DNA of 64,000 nt from Thermoplasmata archaeon (GTDB taxonomy: Archaea > Thermoplasmatota > Thermoplasmata > Methanomassiliicoccales > Methanomethylophilaceae). Made by a program: the position numbers and the translations under genes. The DNA lies in the NCBI GenBank assembly GCA_015063125.1, contig SUTB01000001.1:1-64000 (forward strand), given 5' to 3'. Under the pieces are notes generated by a model. The model saw only the letters and a program-made list of their open reading frames with translations, did no database searches and was not told the DNA's origin. Below, one piece after another: positions 19,097-26,587 of the stretch; positions within the stretch are counted from its first letter, which is position 1; each line of letters begins with the position of its first letter.

Positions 19097-19200
19097 GGAA
19101 GCTTTGAGTTCTCTTTATAGAATATATATCTAGTATGTAGAAGTCATGCTGACCATTTCTCTACATCTAACATTTTGAATGATTGTTCGTGTTAAAAAAT

Positions 19201-19232
19201 AAGGCCGGTCGTTAGGAGGTCCGACCAGCCTT
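19201..19232 (-). terminator. Hairpin with a T-run on the minus strand, no known upstream gene
   Basis: Stem AAGGC-c-GGTCG / CGACC-a-GCCTT around a ten-base loop. Read on the minus strand it is followed at once by ATTTTTTAAC, the layout of an intrinsic terminator. No minus-strand gene lies between here and the mtbC promoter region. Confidence 0.45.
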
Positions 19233-19300
19233 TGGGTGGTGTTAACGCGTTGTTTAGGCGAGTATTGATAATGAGTAGTCAATTAGTGTATAAATATTAT

Positions 19301-19472
19301 TTGATAAATCAATCTAATTTAATATCATATAATATTTATATTTTATTCTAAATTACTAATTACTATAAAAATAAAAAGTAAAATCATAATTTGATTAATC
19401 TTTATAACATCACATTTTCTAAAGTTATAGATTGATACGTCAAGCTATAAATAGAATTGATTGACATATCAA
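19301..19472 (+). promoter_or_regulatory. mtbC promoter with three TTGA-N4-TCAA operators
   Basis: Three copies of the same 12-base palindrome occur at 19301-19312 (spacer TAAA), 19432-19443 (TACG) and 19461-19472 (CATA). The TATA box TATAAATA (19446-19453) lies between the second and third copies. A start about 25 bases downstream of the TATA box would fall at or just after the third copy, so a bound dimer should block the promoter. The natural candidate binder is the MarR protein at 23115-23723, since the same palindrome lies directly behind that gene. Confidence 0.65.
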
Positions 19473-19478
19473 ATTGTA

Positions 19479-19493
19479 GAGTGCAAAGCACTC
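19479..19493 (+). other. Leader hairpin in the mtbC 5' untranslated region
   Basis: Perfect stem GAGTGC / GCACTC with loop AAA, lying between the predicted transcription start and the ribosome site GGAGG at 19513-19517. It may stabilise the message; function unknown. Confidence 0.45.
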
Positions 19494-19525
19494 GTTTGGA
19501 CACATCCAAAACGGAGGAATTACAA

Positions 19526-20167
19526 ATGGAAGAGTATGAAAAGATGCTGCATGACGCGATGGTGGGCTGCAAGGTCCCCGAGATACTCGGAGCAGTAGAC
19601 AAGTCTTTGGAAGCCGGAATGACACCCGTTGATATCATCAACGCTATGTCTGCAGGAATGTCCGATGTGGGCGTCCTGTTCGAGAGGGGAAAGCTGTTCC
19701 TGCCCCATGTTCTCTCTGCAGCGGCTGGAATGAACAAGACAATGGAGAAGCTTACGCCTTTACTCGAGAGCACAGGCGGATCATCAGGTCCGAAGGTCTC
19801 AGTTGTCATGGGTACTGTCGAGGGCGATGTCCACGACATCGGAAAGTCGATCACATCCACAATGCTTCAGTGCGCGGGATTCGAGATCCACGACCTCGGA
19901 AGGGATGTTCCTCTTGATAATTTCATAAAGGAGTGTAAGGACAACGGATGCACGATGTGCGGAATGTCCGCACTTATGACTACAACGATGACCGGAATGA
20001 AGGTCGTCATAGACAAACTCCAGCAGGAAGGAATCCGTGACAAGATCACGGTCATGGTCGGCGGAGCACCTGTTACTCAGGGTTATTGTGACAAGATCGG
20101 TGCAGACCTCTACGGAGAGTCTGCCTCCGAGACTACTCAGAAAGCAAAAGCATTGGTTAGTGATTGA
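19526..20167 (+). CDS. mtbC: Dimethylamine corrinoid protein MtbC
   Basis: A 213-residue protein with two parts: an N-terminal helical cap (residues 1-90) and a Rossmann B12 domain bearing the base-off motif as EGDVHDIGKS (His is the lower cobalt ligand), then GMSALMTTTM and GGAPVTQGY. It accepts the methyl group from dimethylamine via MtbB and passes it to the CoM methyltransferase. The start is the ATG at 19526, eight bases after GGAGG; a longer TTG reading from 19457 would begin inside the operator. mtbB follows with one base between. The assignment to MtbC rather than MtmC or MttC rests on that neighbour. Confidence 0.92.
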   Translation: MEEYEKMLHDAMVGCKVPEILGAVDKSLEAGMTPVDIINAMSAGMSDVGVLFERGKLFLPHVLSAAAGMNKTMEKLTPLLESTGGSSGPKVSVVMGTVEGDVHDIGKSITSTMLQCAGFEIHDLGRDVPLDNFIKECKDNGCTMCGMSALMTTTMTGMKVVIDKLQQEGIRDKITVMVGGAPVTQGYCDKIGADLYGESASETTQKAKALVSD

Positions 20168-20168
20168 A

Positions 20169-21578
20169 ATGACGGCAGAACACCGCATGCGTATGGGTGA
20201 CGGAGCCATCCAATGGATGACAAAGGAGCAGATACGCGCAGACGTAGAAGACGGAGTGAACAACGCAGTTGATTGTGCAGAGGTTCCCGCACTTACAGAG
20301 GACGACATCTCCCGCATCGTGGACATCATGTGCGAGAAAGGACGTACGGTCTCGGTTGAGCCTGGAGAGGAGGTTATCTTAACTCAGGACGGGGGAGAGT
20401 TGAAGCTACTCATGGACAACGGATCGTCAAGTCCCGCTCTTGAGATGAGTCGTACAGCTGCCATCCAGGTGCACGAGCGTGCTCTCGGAATGGATACCTT
20501 TGAGGTCGCATACTTCGACCCCAGCACAAAGCAGATTAAGCCTGTCATCGGAATGGAAATGGCCCACTGTCAGAATGTCATGGCCAACACCGTCATTCCG
20601 ATGTTGTACATGTTCATGCCCAATATCGGACTGTATTACCAGCCCACCGGACCATTCGGAAACCCTCCAGACCTTATGAGGGAGTTCAAGATCGATGAGG
20701 CCATGGAGGCCGGAGAGAATGCAAAGAATATGATGCGTGACGATATCGTCTACATCGGTGAGAGGATTCTCTCCACCGGAATGGATGGAATGGACTTTGA
20801 TACCACCGCTTCTGGAGGAGACCTGGACTTCGTGGGTTCACTCGAAGCAGTTGAGGAGATCCGTAAGACATACCCCGACGCAGACATACAGATGGGAATG
20901 TCCGCTGAGTCCGTTCTTGGAATCAACGGAATGTGCGAGTACAAGGGAATGCTGGCTGCAGGATTGTACCCCCACCAGCAGGTCAAGCTCGCTGAGGCCG
21001 CCGGAGTATCCACCTTCGGACCCGTCGTCAACACCAACTCTTCAAGATCCACGGCATGGAACGTCGCTCGTGCAGTCACGATGGTTAAGGAGTGCTCCAA
21101 AGTCTCCAAGATCCCGCTGCAGGTCAACATGGGAATGGGAGTGGGAGGAACCCCGATGTTCGAGACCCCTCCAATCGACGCCATCACCCGTGCCGACAAG
21201 TGTATGATCGAGATCGCTCACGTGGATGGACTTTAGGTCGGAGTGGGGGACCCCATGGGTCTGATTTCCCACTACACCAGTTCAGGTCTGGGCGGTATGC
21301 GTACCACCGGAGATTTAGTAGGAAGAGTCCAGCTTCGTAAGAAGTGTAAGATTTCCGAGTCCAAGAAGTATGTGATGGACAAGCTCGGAATCGGATATGA
21401 GGACCTTTCCGATGAGTGCTTCATGAGGAATTTCCGCGAGGAGCACGGAATGGGTGTCATCACCACCATCGGAGGAGCACCCTATGGAATGGAGGCTAAG
21501 TTCAACATCGAGGAAATGCTTGACATGGACATCGCATGTTGTAACCATCTCAGAGAGGTGGCTCGTCTCCACCGTTGA
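20169..21578 (+). CDS. mtbB: Dimethylamine methyltransferase MtbB, pyrrolysine-containing
   Basis: 469 residues read through a TAG codon at 21234-21236 (residue 356), in the context AHVDGL-TAG-VGVGDP. That is the known pyrrolysine position of MtbB. The upstream part (MRMGDGAIQWMTKEQI, GLYYQPTGPFGNPPDLM, MGMGVGGTPMFETPPID) and the downstream part (SSGLGGMRTTGDLV) both match MtbB, not the shorter MtmB or MttB. It moves a methyl group from dimethylamine to MtbC. The final stop is TGA. I start at the ATG at 20169, directly after the mtbC stop; residues before it in the same frame belong to mtbC. Confidence 0.96.
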
Positions 21579-21589
21579 TTAAACCTTTC

Positions 21590-21607
21590 AGCCGGGGAAT
21601 CCCGGCT
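21590..21607 (+). terminator. Hairpin between mtbB and the permease gene
   Basis: Stem AGCCGGG / CCCGGCT with loop GAAT, twelve bases after the mtbB stop, followed by TTCTC. With a co-directional gene only 17 bases further on, it may be a partial terminator or a 3'-end stabiliser that sets mtbCB apart from the permease. Confidence 0.5.
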
Positions 21608-21623
21608 TTCTCAAGGTGATAAC

Positions 21624-22652
21624 ATGACTGATATCGAAAGTATAATCAAGAAACAAAAGAGCAACCGTGTCAAATGGGGTTTCATCTGGGCCATCATCTG
21701 TGCGGTTCTCTGGGGTCTCGGTTACATTCCTCTGACAGTATTCTGGGGAGTGACCCCGTTCGCAGATCCCGAAGTGGACTACATCGCGGCTTCAGTCCTC
21801 ATCTCAGCTTTCCAGTCGATTGTATTCGGAATCGTTCTGGCACTCATCTGGGTTGCTGTCAATGGAAAGATCAAGGAAGTTGGAAAGACTGTCAAGAAAC
21901 TGGCAGTCTCCAAATGGCTGTTCACCGGAGCGATCTTCGGCGGACCCATGGCATTGTTGGGAACTGCACTGGCCATCGGATACATCGGAGGAGCTTTCGC
22001 TGCCTCGTTCACCCTGCTGTGTGCAGTAGTCGGAACAGTTCTCGGAAGGCTCGTTTACAAGGAGAAACTGTCCATCAAGACGATCGCAGGTATCATTCTG
22101 ATCCTGGTCGGTTGTGTGATCATCCTCGATCCTCAGGGAGTCATCGATGAGATCTCGGCCGGCGGATCCATCATCGGATACATCGGCGGAATCATGGCAG
22201 CGGTCGGATTCGGTACCGAGGGTATCTTCGCGTCCAGGGCAATCGATGTCACGGATTCCGATTCCAGTGTCATCGTCAAGTACATCAGCGAGTCCATCAT
22301 GTGGATCTGTATCGCATTCCCCATCTCGTTGGTGATCTTCCCCGGATTCGGCGACCTTCTGGTCTCTACCATCACCTCCTTCGACTTCATGTTCTGGATG
22401 GTGATCGCGGCGCTTTCTCTCGGAATGTGCTATGTAGCAATGTACAAGTGCTACCCTCTGATCGGAGTGGGACGTACCGTCAGTTTCACGGCATTCTACG
22501 TGCCTGTATCCATCGTTGCTCTCACCGTATTCCTCGGACAGTCGATCTCGATGTTCATCATAGTCGGTGCGATCATCGCGATCATCGGTATGTTCGTGAT
22601 GTACTGGGAGAAGGATTCCATGGCCGACTCCATGCGTGAGGGAGGCGAGTGA
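21624..22652 (+). CDS. EamA/DMT-family permease, candidate methylamine transporter
   Basis: A 342-residue protein with ten membrane helices in two homologous halves, opening ICAVLWGLGYIPLTVFWG, typical of the drug/metabolite transporter superfamily. It lies 46 bases downstream of mtbB and shares its direction and likely its transcript, so uptake of dimethylamine is an inference from context. The well-known methylamine permease family MttP is different. It is followed by two very small genes with almost no spacing. Confidence 0.75.
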   Translation: MTDIESIIKKQKSNRVKWGFIWAIICAVLWGLGYIPLTVFWGVTPFADPEVDYIAASVLISAFQSIVFGIVLALIWVAVNGKIKEVGKTVKKLAVSKWLFTGAIFGGPMALLGTALAIGYIGGAFAASFTLLCAVVGTVLGRLVYKEKLSIKTIAGIILILVGCVIILDPQGVIDEISAGGSIIGYIGGIMAAVGFGTEGIFASRAIDVTDSDSSVIVKYISESIMWICIAFPISLVIFPGFGDLLVSTITSFDFMFWMVIAALSLGMCYVAMYKCYPLIGVGRTVSFTAFYVPVSIVALTVFLGQSISMFIIVGAIIAIIGMFVMYWEKDSMADSMREGGE

Positions 22653-22653
22653 G

Positions 22654-22935
22654 ATGTCCTTGCCATTGAAGTCCGTTATGCTCACCTACCTGAAGGATGG
22701 CGAAGCACATTGGGATTACGAGCTGGTAGAGCGCCTCATGAACGAATCCGGTAAGAACTCGGAGTACTGGAAGTTCCAGTTCCGTTTCTGGCTGATGGAG
22801 TTCCTAGGCTGCGGTCTCATCACCGATGTTGGGTACGAAGAGGACGATGGAACCAAGTTCAAAGCAGAAAATGTGCTCTCGAAGTACAAGATCACTGATC
22901 TCGGACTCCAGAGAATCGAGACCATGCTGGAGTGA
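22654..22935 (+). CDS. Small winged-helix-like protein
   Basis: A 93-residue protein (MSLPLKSVMLTYLKDGEAHW...). A predicted helix-turn-helix is followed by a hairpin-like DVGYEEDDGTKF wing, and the end (KYKITDLGLQRIETMLE) looks like the end of a PadR or MarR winged helix. The start ATG lies one base after the permease stop, so it is translationally coupled. It may sense something for the methylamine operon; I cannot name a family with confidence. Confidence 0.55.
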   Translation: MSLPLKSVMLTYLKDGEAHWDYELVERLMNESGKNSEYWKFQFRFWLMEFLGCGLITDVGYEEDDGTKFKAENVLSKYKITDLGLQRIETMLE

Positions 22936-22939
22936 TATC

Positions 22940-23056
22940 ATGGGCGGAGAAGAGATATTCGCTTTCGATGGTGGATGGATCGCATTCATCGCAGTTGTTT
23001 TGATACTGGATGTCGCGATGTTCTACATAGGAAGGAAATTCACTAGGAAGATTTGA
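22940..23056 (+). CDS. 38-residue single-helix membrane protein
   Basis: An ATG four bases after the preceding stop opens MGGEEIFAFDGGWIAFI, then a hydrophobic helix (residues about 13-31) and a basic tail (GRKFTRKI), ending in TGA. The tight spacing, clean topology (acidic outside, basic inside) and a terminator hairpin 11 bases later support a real gene. It could be an accessory subunit of the permease; that is inference. Confidence 0.55.
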   Translation: MGGEEIFAFDGGWIAFIAVVLILDVAMFYIGRKFTRKI

Positions 23057-23067
23057 TCAAACCATTT

Positions 23068-23083
23068 GGCCCCTTCGGGGGCC
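23068..23083 (+). terminator. UUCG-loop terminator of the mtbCB-permease operon
   Basis: Stem GGCCCC / GGGGCC capped by TTCG; the flanks ATTTG and CAAAT extend the pairing past one bulge. It closes the operon before the MarR gene. Confidence 0.65.
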
Positions 23084-23114
23084 TCAAATTGTTTAGCTTA
23101 TCAGGCGGACAGGC

Positions 23115-23723
23115 ATGAATTCTTTACTATCGGAAAGAAATAATAACGGGCCAAGTGATACAGAACGTAACATGGCCGGCAATTCAGAGATATATTGGAA
23201 TTCGTACCTGCCCATATTCTTCGATAGGATGAGCATGGCCATGCGCGACCATATGACTGATTCAGTGGCAGATTACGGTTTAACCAGTGCCCATGCAGTG
23301 TACATGATTGCCATAAGCCTTGAAGGTCCGATGTCGCAGAAGGAGCTGTCCAAGTTTCTCGATATGGATCCGGCCAACACCAATCGTGTTGTCAAAGTAC
23401 TCAGGGACAAGGGTATGATCTATGATGATCGTGTGAGGGAGGATAGCCGCAACTACAAGATCCATCTCACCACGATAGGGAAGGAATTGGCGGAGAAGGC
23501 CATGAACGATACTTCTGAGTGGATGGAGGGCATAATGTCTGATATCCCGCTAGAGGACATCATGAACATGAGGAATACATTAATCAAAATCTTAGGTAAG
23601 ATGAATGTGGATCTTGAAGGTTACATGGCCTCAGAGTACACCAATCCATTTTACACATATTTGTCCACCAATCCTCCAAAAGATGGTTGGCTGTACCATA
23701 GGTCTAATTTATCTGAAGAGTGA
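23115..23723 (+). CDS. MarR-family regulator of the dimethylamine locus (putative)
   Basis: A 202-residue protein with a MarR winged helix (residues about 55-150): TSAHAVYMIAISLEGPMSQK, the recognition region MDPANTNRVVKVLRDKGMI and the wing DDRVREDSRNYKIHLT. It is longer than usual, with an N-terminal segment YWNSYLPIFFDRM and a C-terminal tail ending in NPFYTYL. Both extensions are shared with the second MarR protein at 28884-29531 and suggest a special subfamily. A copy of the mtbC operator lies three bases after its stop. It is the best candidate for the TTGA-N4-TCAA binder. Confidence 0.8.
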   Translation: MNSLLSERNNNGPSDTERNMAGNSEIYWNSYLPIFFDRMSMAMRDHMTDSVADYGLTSAHAVYMIAISLEGPMSQKELSKFLDMDPANTNRVVKVLRDKGMIYDDRVREDSRNYKIHLTTIGKELAEKAMNDTSEWMEGIMSDIPLEDIMNMRNTLIKILGKMNVDLEGYMASEYTNPFYTYLSTNPPKDGWLYHRSNLSEE

Positions 23724-23725
23724 TA

Positions 23726-23737
23726 TTGACTCGTCAA
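23726..23737 (+). promoter_or_regulatory. Fourth TTGA-N4-TCAA operator
   Basis: Sequence TTGACTCGTCAA, just upstream of the ribosome site of the flavoprotein gene. It links that gene to the mtbC regulon. Confidence 0.5.
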
Positions 23738-23754
23738 AAAGGAGGATTGACGTC

Positions 23755-24315
23755 ATGTCGAATATTGTGGTGATTTTTTCCAGCCCAAGAGCAGAAGGCA
23801 ATTCGTGCACTTTGGGCAAGGCAGTGATGGGAGGAGCTATGGGGCTTTCCATGAACACCATCAAGATCCACAGGCTGAATTCAATGTATTCGGTGCGTGG
23901 ATGTCAGAACTGCGACAGGTGCAGTGATGGATCCCCCTGCTACATAGAGGACGACATAAAACAGGTCCTCGAGGATATCAAGGAATGCGATTCTCTCATC
24001 ATATCGATGCCCATGTACTTCAACGGACCGTGTGCTCAGTTCAAGGTTCTGGAGGACAGGCTGTTCTCCCATATGACTCCCGATCTGAAGCCTCGTTATC
24101 CCGGAAAGAAGCTGGTCATCATCCTGACGCATGACGACAAGGAATGCGACGGCATCGCCGATATGGTCATGGTGCAGTTGAAGGATGTATTCGAGCGCAA
24201 GCTCGGTTTCAACATCATAGGCACCATCAACTACAGATGCGACCGCAACCGCAACTCCGCAGCATCCGATAAGGAGCTCTTGGACTACGCCACGAATCTC
24301 GGCAAGCAGTTGTGA
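23755..24315 (+). CDS. Flavodoxin-fold iron-sulfur flavoprotein-like reductase
   Basis: A 186-residue protein of the NADPH-dependent FMN reductase / iron-sulfur flavoprotein group. The FMN phosphate loop SSPRAEGNS is at residues 9-17, followed by the cysteine cluster CQNCDRCSDGSPC near residues 50-62, and ISMPMYFNGP around 84. The spacing suggests a 4Fe-4S cluster. It has a strong GGAGG ribosome site. Behind the MarR gene and an operator copy, it may serve redox upkeep of the corrinoid system; this is inference. Confidence 0.8.
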   Translation: MSNIVVIFSSPRAEGNSCTLGKAVMGGAMGLSMNTIKIHRLNSMYSVRGCQNCDRCSDGSPCYIEDDIKQVLEDIKECDSLIISMPMYFNGPCAQFKVLEDRLFSHMTPDLKPRYPGKKLVIILTHDDKECDGIADMVMVQLKDVFERKLGFNIIGTINYRCDRNRNSAASDKELLDYATNLGKQL

Positions 24316-24386
24316 AGGACAATACCGGTACACACTGTGTCCCGCCAACGCTTAATATAAGCGGACCGTTGCCACCTTTGATATTC

Positions 24387-25466
24387 ATGAATGTAGACGA
24401 AAGGCTGGCCTTGGTGACAAGGAACACCGAAGAGCTCGTGACCGAAGAGGAACTCCGTGCTCTCCTCACGGAGAAAGAGGAGCCCACGGCTTATATCGGA
24501 TTCGAACCTTCAGGAACGGTCCACTTAGGCTGGGTTCTCGTCGCGCAGAAGATCAGGGATCTCTGCGACGCAGGTTTCAAGGTCACCATCTTCTGGGCAG
24601 ATTGGCATGCGTACATCAATGACAAACTCGGCGGAGACATCGAGAACATCAGGACCTGCGCCAGGTACATGCAGGACTGTTTCATCGCGCTCGGTGTCCC
24701 CAAGGACAAGGTCGAATTCAAGTACGCCAGCGACCTGTGCTCGGAGATCGAGTACTGGGAGAAGGTCATCAAGGTCGCGAAGGTCACATCTCTCTCAAGG
24801 GTCAAGAGGGCCATGACGATCATGGGAAGGTCCGAGGACGAGGCAGAGGTCGACGCATCCAAGGTGCTGTACCCCATCCTCCAGGCCACAGACATATTCT
24901 TCCTGAACTGCGACGTCGCTTACGCCGGTATCGACCAGAGGAGGGCTCACATGCTCGCCAGGGACGCCGCCGATAAGCTCGGATGGAAGAAGCCCGTAGC
25001 ATTGCACACACCGCTGCTCCCCGGACTCAAGGGAGGCAACAGGATGGATCCCATCGAGAACAAGATGTCCAAGTCCAAGCCCGAGGGCAACATCACGATC
25101 CACGACAACAGGGACGACATTGCGAAGAAGATGAAGAAGGCGTACTGCCCCATGGACAAGCTCGACGCTGAGGGCAACGAGGAGGTCAACCCCGTCCTCA
25201 TGCTGTGCAAGTACATCATCATCCCCAGGAACGGATCCCTGTTCGTTGACCGCCCCGAGCAGTACGGCGGACCCGTCACATACAACTCCTACGAGGAGCT
25301 GGAGCAGGCATACTTCGACAAGAAGCTCTCGCCCTTCGACCTCAAGACCGGAGTAACCGACGGAATGGCCAAGACTCTGGAGCCTGTAGCGGAATACTTC
25401 GCAGCACACCCTGAGAACCGTGAGGCACTCGCCAAGGTCCTCGAGGGACTCACCAAACTCAGGTGA
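24387..25466 (+). CDS. tyrS: Tyrosyl-tRNA synthetase
   Basis: A 359-residue class I synthetase of the archaeal/eukaryotic type. The HIGH-equivalent is in GFEPSGTVHLGW (near residue 37) and KMSKS in IENKMSKSKPEGN (near 230). Tyrosine-binding residues lie in the AYAGIDQRRAHM segment. It charges tRNA-Tyr, whose intron-bearing gene is at 5753-5861. I start at MNVDERLALVTRN (24387); the 25 residues upstream in frame are not synthetase-like. Confidence 0.95.
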   Translation: MNVDERLALVTRNTEELVTEEELRALLTEKEEPTAYIGFEPSGTVHLGWVLVAQKIRDLCDAGFKVTIFWADWHAYINDKLGGDIENIRTCARYMQDCFIALGVPKDKVEFKYASDLCSEIEYWEKVIKVAKVTSLSRVKRAMTIMGRSEDEAEVDASKVLYPILQATDIFFLNCDVAYAGIDQRRAHMLARDAADKLGWKKPVALHTPLLPGLKGGNRMDPIENKMSKSKPEGNITIHDNRDDIAKKMKKAYCPMDKLDAEGNEEVNPVLMLCKYIIIPRNGSLFVDRPEQYGGPVTYNSYEELEQAYFDKKLSPFDLKTGVTDGMAKTLEPVAEYFAAHPENREALAKVLEGLTKLR

Positions 25467-25469
25467 GGA

Positions 25470-26465
25470 TCACAACTCTTTCTCAAGGAGGTCTTTGGTC
25501 TTCAAATCCCTGAAGACCTCCATTGTTCTTTTCATACAGATGAACAGCATGGCCTCGACATCCCCGATCCCGGAGAGTCCTGCCGCTCCACCGTGTCCCC
25601 CGCCGTCGGTGACCGTCTCCTTGCCGATACCCTGAACGATCTCCCCGAGGTGCAGTCCCTTGCGGACGACCTCCTGGGTAGCTCTGGAGCTTATCCTGAA
25701 GGTATCATCCCTCTGTGATCCGACGAAGACCACATCCGCCCCGGCGTTCATGATCGCCCTGCAGGATGATGCCTCGAAGCTCCCTCCGTACGCGGTGGCG
25801 ACGATGTAGTTCCCTACACGGTCGAACTTGGTCCTTTCGATGGCCTTGAGCATGGCGATCTTCTCGGACATGCTGACCGGAGCCACTGTGAAGTTGTAGG
25901 CCTCGTCCATGTCAATGTTGCAGCGCCTCATGAGGTCAGCAAAGGCCTCCAAGAGCCCCGGTTTGGCGAATTGGAAATGTCCGCTGTCCGTTATCATTCC
26001 GCCGATCAGCATGAGGGCCATATCACGGTCTATCGGGGTGTTGCTCTCATCGAGGATCTCTTTGATTATCTCGCAGCAGGATGTCCTCTTGTCATCGCAG
26101 TAGAAGTTGTACCCGTCCCATTTCCCGGTGGGGACGTGGTGATCTATGATGATGGCATCCTTGGGGATCTCAACCTCGGTCTCAAGCTGTTCCGGGGACG
26201 AGGTATCGACGATGACGACCTGATCGTATCTCGATATGTCGCAAGATTCCAGAATGGGCACGTCCATCTTCTCGACGACAAGCCTACTGATCCTGTCGAT
26301 GCCGTTACCGGCGAAGATGTCCGCCTCGGGGAAAGCCCTCTTCAGAGCATAAGCGGAGCCTATGGCATCCATATCCGCATTGCCGTGGACCAGGATGACC
26401 TTCCTCTTCCCTTTGAGTTTGTCCGCGATATCCCCGAACATGTCCGTGACATATCTAGGAATCAT
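25470..26465 (-). CDS. DHH-family phosphoesterase (NrnA-like)
   Basis: A 331-residue protein with the DHH core: HGNADMDAIGSA (metal-binding, residues about 27-38), the acidic IVDTSSPEQL segment, IIDHHVPTGKWDG with the DHH triad, and ITDSGHF. A DHHA1 domain follows, with GGGHGGAAG near the C-terminus. Such enzymes degrade short oligonucleotides, pAp or cyclic dinucleotides with Mn2+. It is convergent with tyrS, with three bases between the stop codons. Confidence 0.88.
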   Translation of the reverse strand: MIPRYVTDMFGDIADKLKGKRKVILVHGNADMDAIGSAYALKRAFPEADIFAGNGIDRISRLVVEKMDVPILESCDISRYDQVVIVDTSSPEQLETEVEIPKDAIIIDHHVPTGKWDGYNFYCDDKRTSCCEIIKEILDESNTPIDRDMALMLIGGMITDSGHFQFAKPGLLEAFADLMRRCNIDMDEAYNFTVAPVSMSEKIAMLKAIERTKFDRVGNYIVATAYGGSFEASSCRAIMNAGADVVFVGSQRDDTFRISSRATQEVVRKGLHLGEIVQGIGKETVTDGGGHGGAAGLSGIGDVEAMLFICMKRTMEVFRDLKTKDLLEKEL

Positions 26466-26502
26466 AAATAGGTTGACAGAAAGAGCCGTCGACTAAAATG
26501 AA

Positions 26503-26570
26503 GTCTAGACAATATTTTATACTTATATTGTTGTAACAATATTGTTAAGACAATATTGCTTATGCAATAT
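26503..26570 (+). promoter_or_regulatory. mttBC promoter with overlapping palindromes
   Basis: TATA-like TTTTATAC lies at 26515-26522. Over and behind it are three interlocking palindromes: ATATTGTT-gt-AACAATAT (26525-26542), CAATATTGT-taag-ACAATATTG (26537-26558) and TATTGC-ttat-GCAATA (26554-26569). CAATAT recurs at 26537, 26551 and 26565, exactly 14 bases apart, with another at 26510. A GTCTAGAC palindrome lies at 26503-26510. The array covers the expected transcription start. The binder is probably the MarR protein at 28884-29531. Confidence 0.6.
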
Positions 26571-26587
26571 AATCGGAGGCAAGGAAA

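Noticed and set aside
21234-21236. TAG in mtbB as a true stop or a sequencing error
   Set aside because: Both flanks match MtbB in one frame and the codon sits at the known pyrrolysine position.
20169-21578. Reading the pyrrolysine gene as monomethylamine methyltransferase MtmB
   Set aside because: MtmB is about 458 residues with pyrrolysine near 202. Here UAG is at 356 in DGL-TAG-VGVGDP, which is the MtbB signature.
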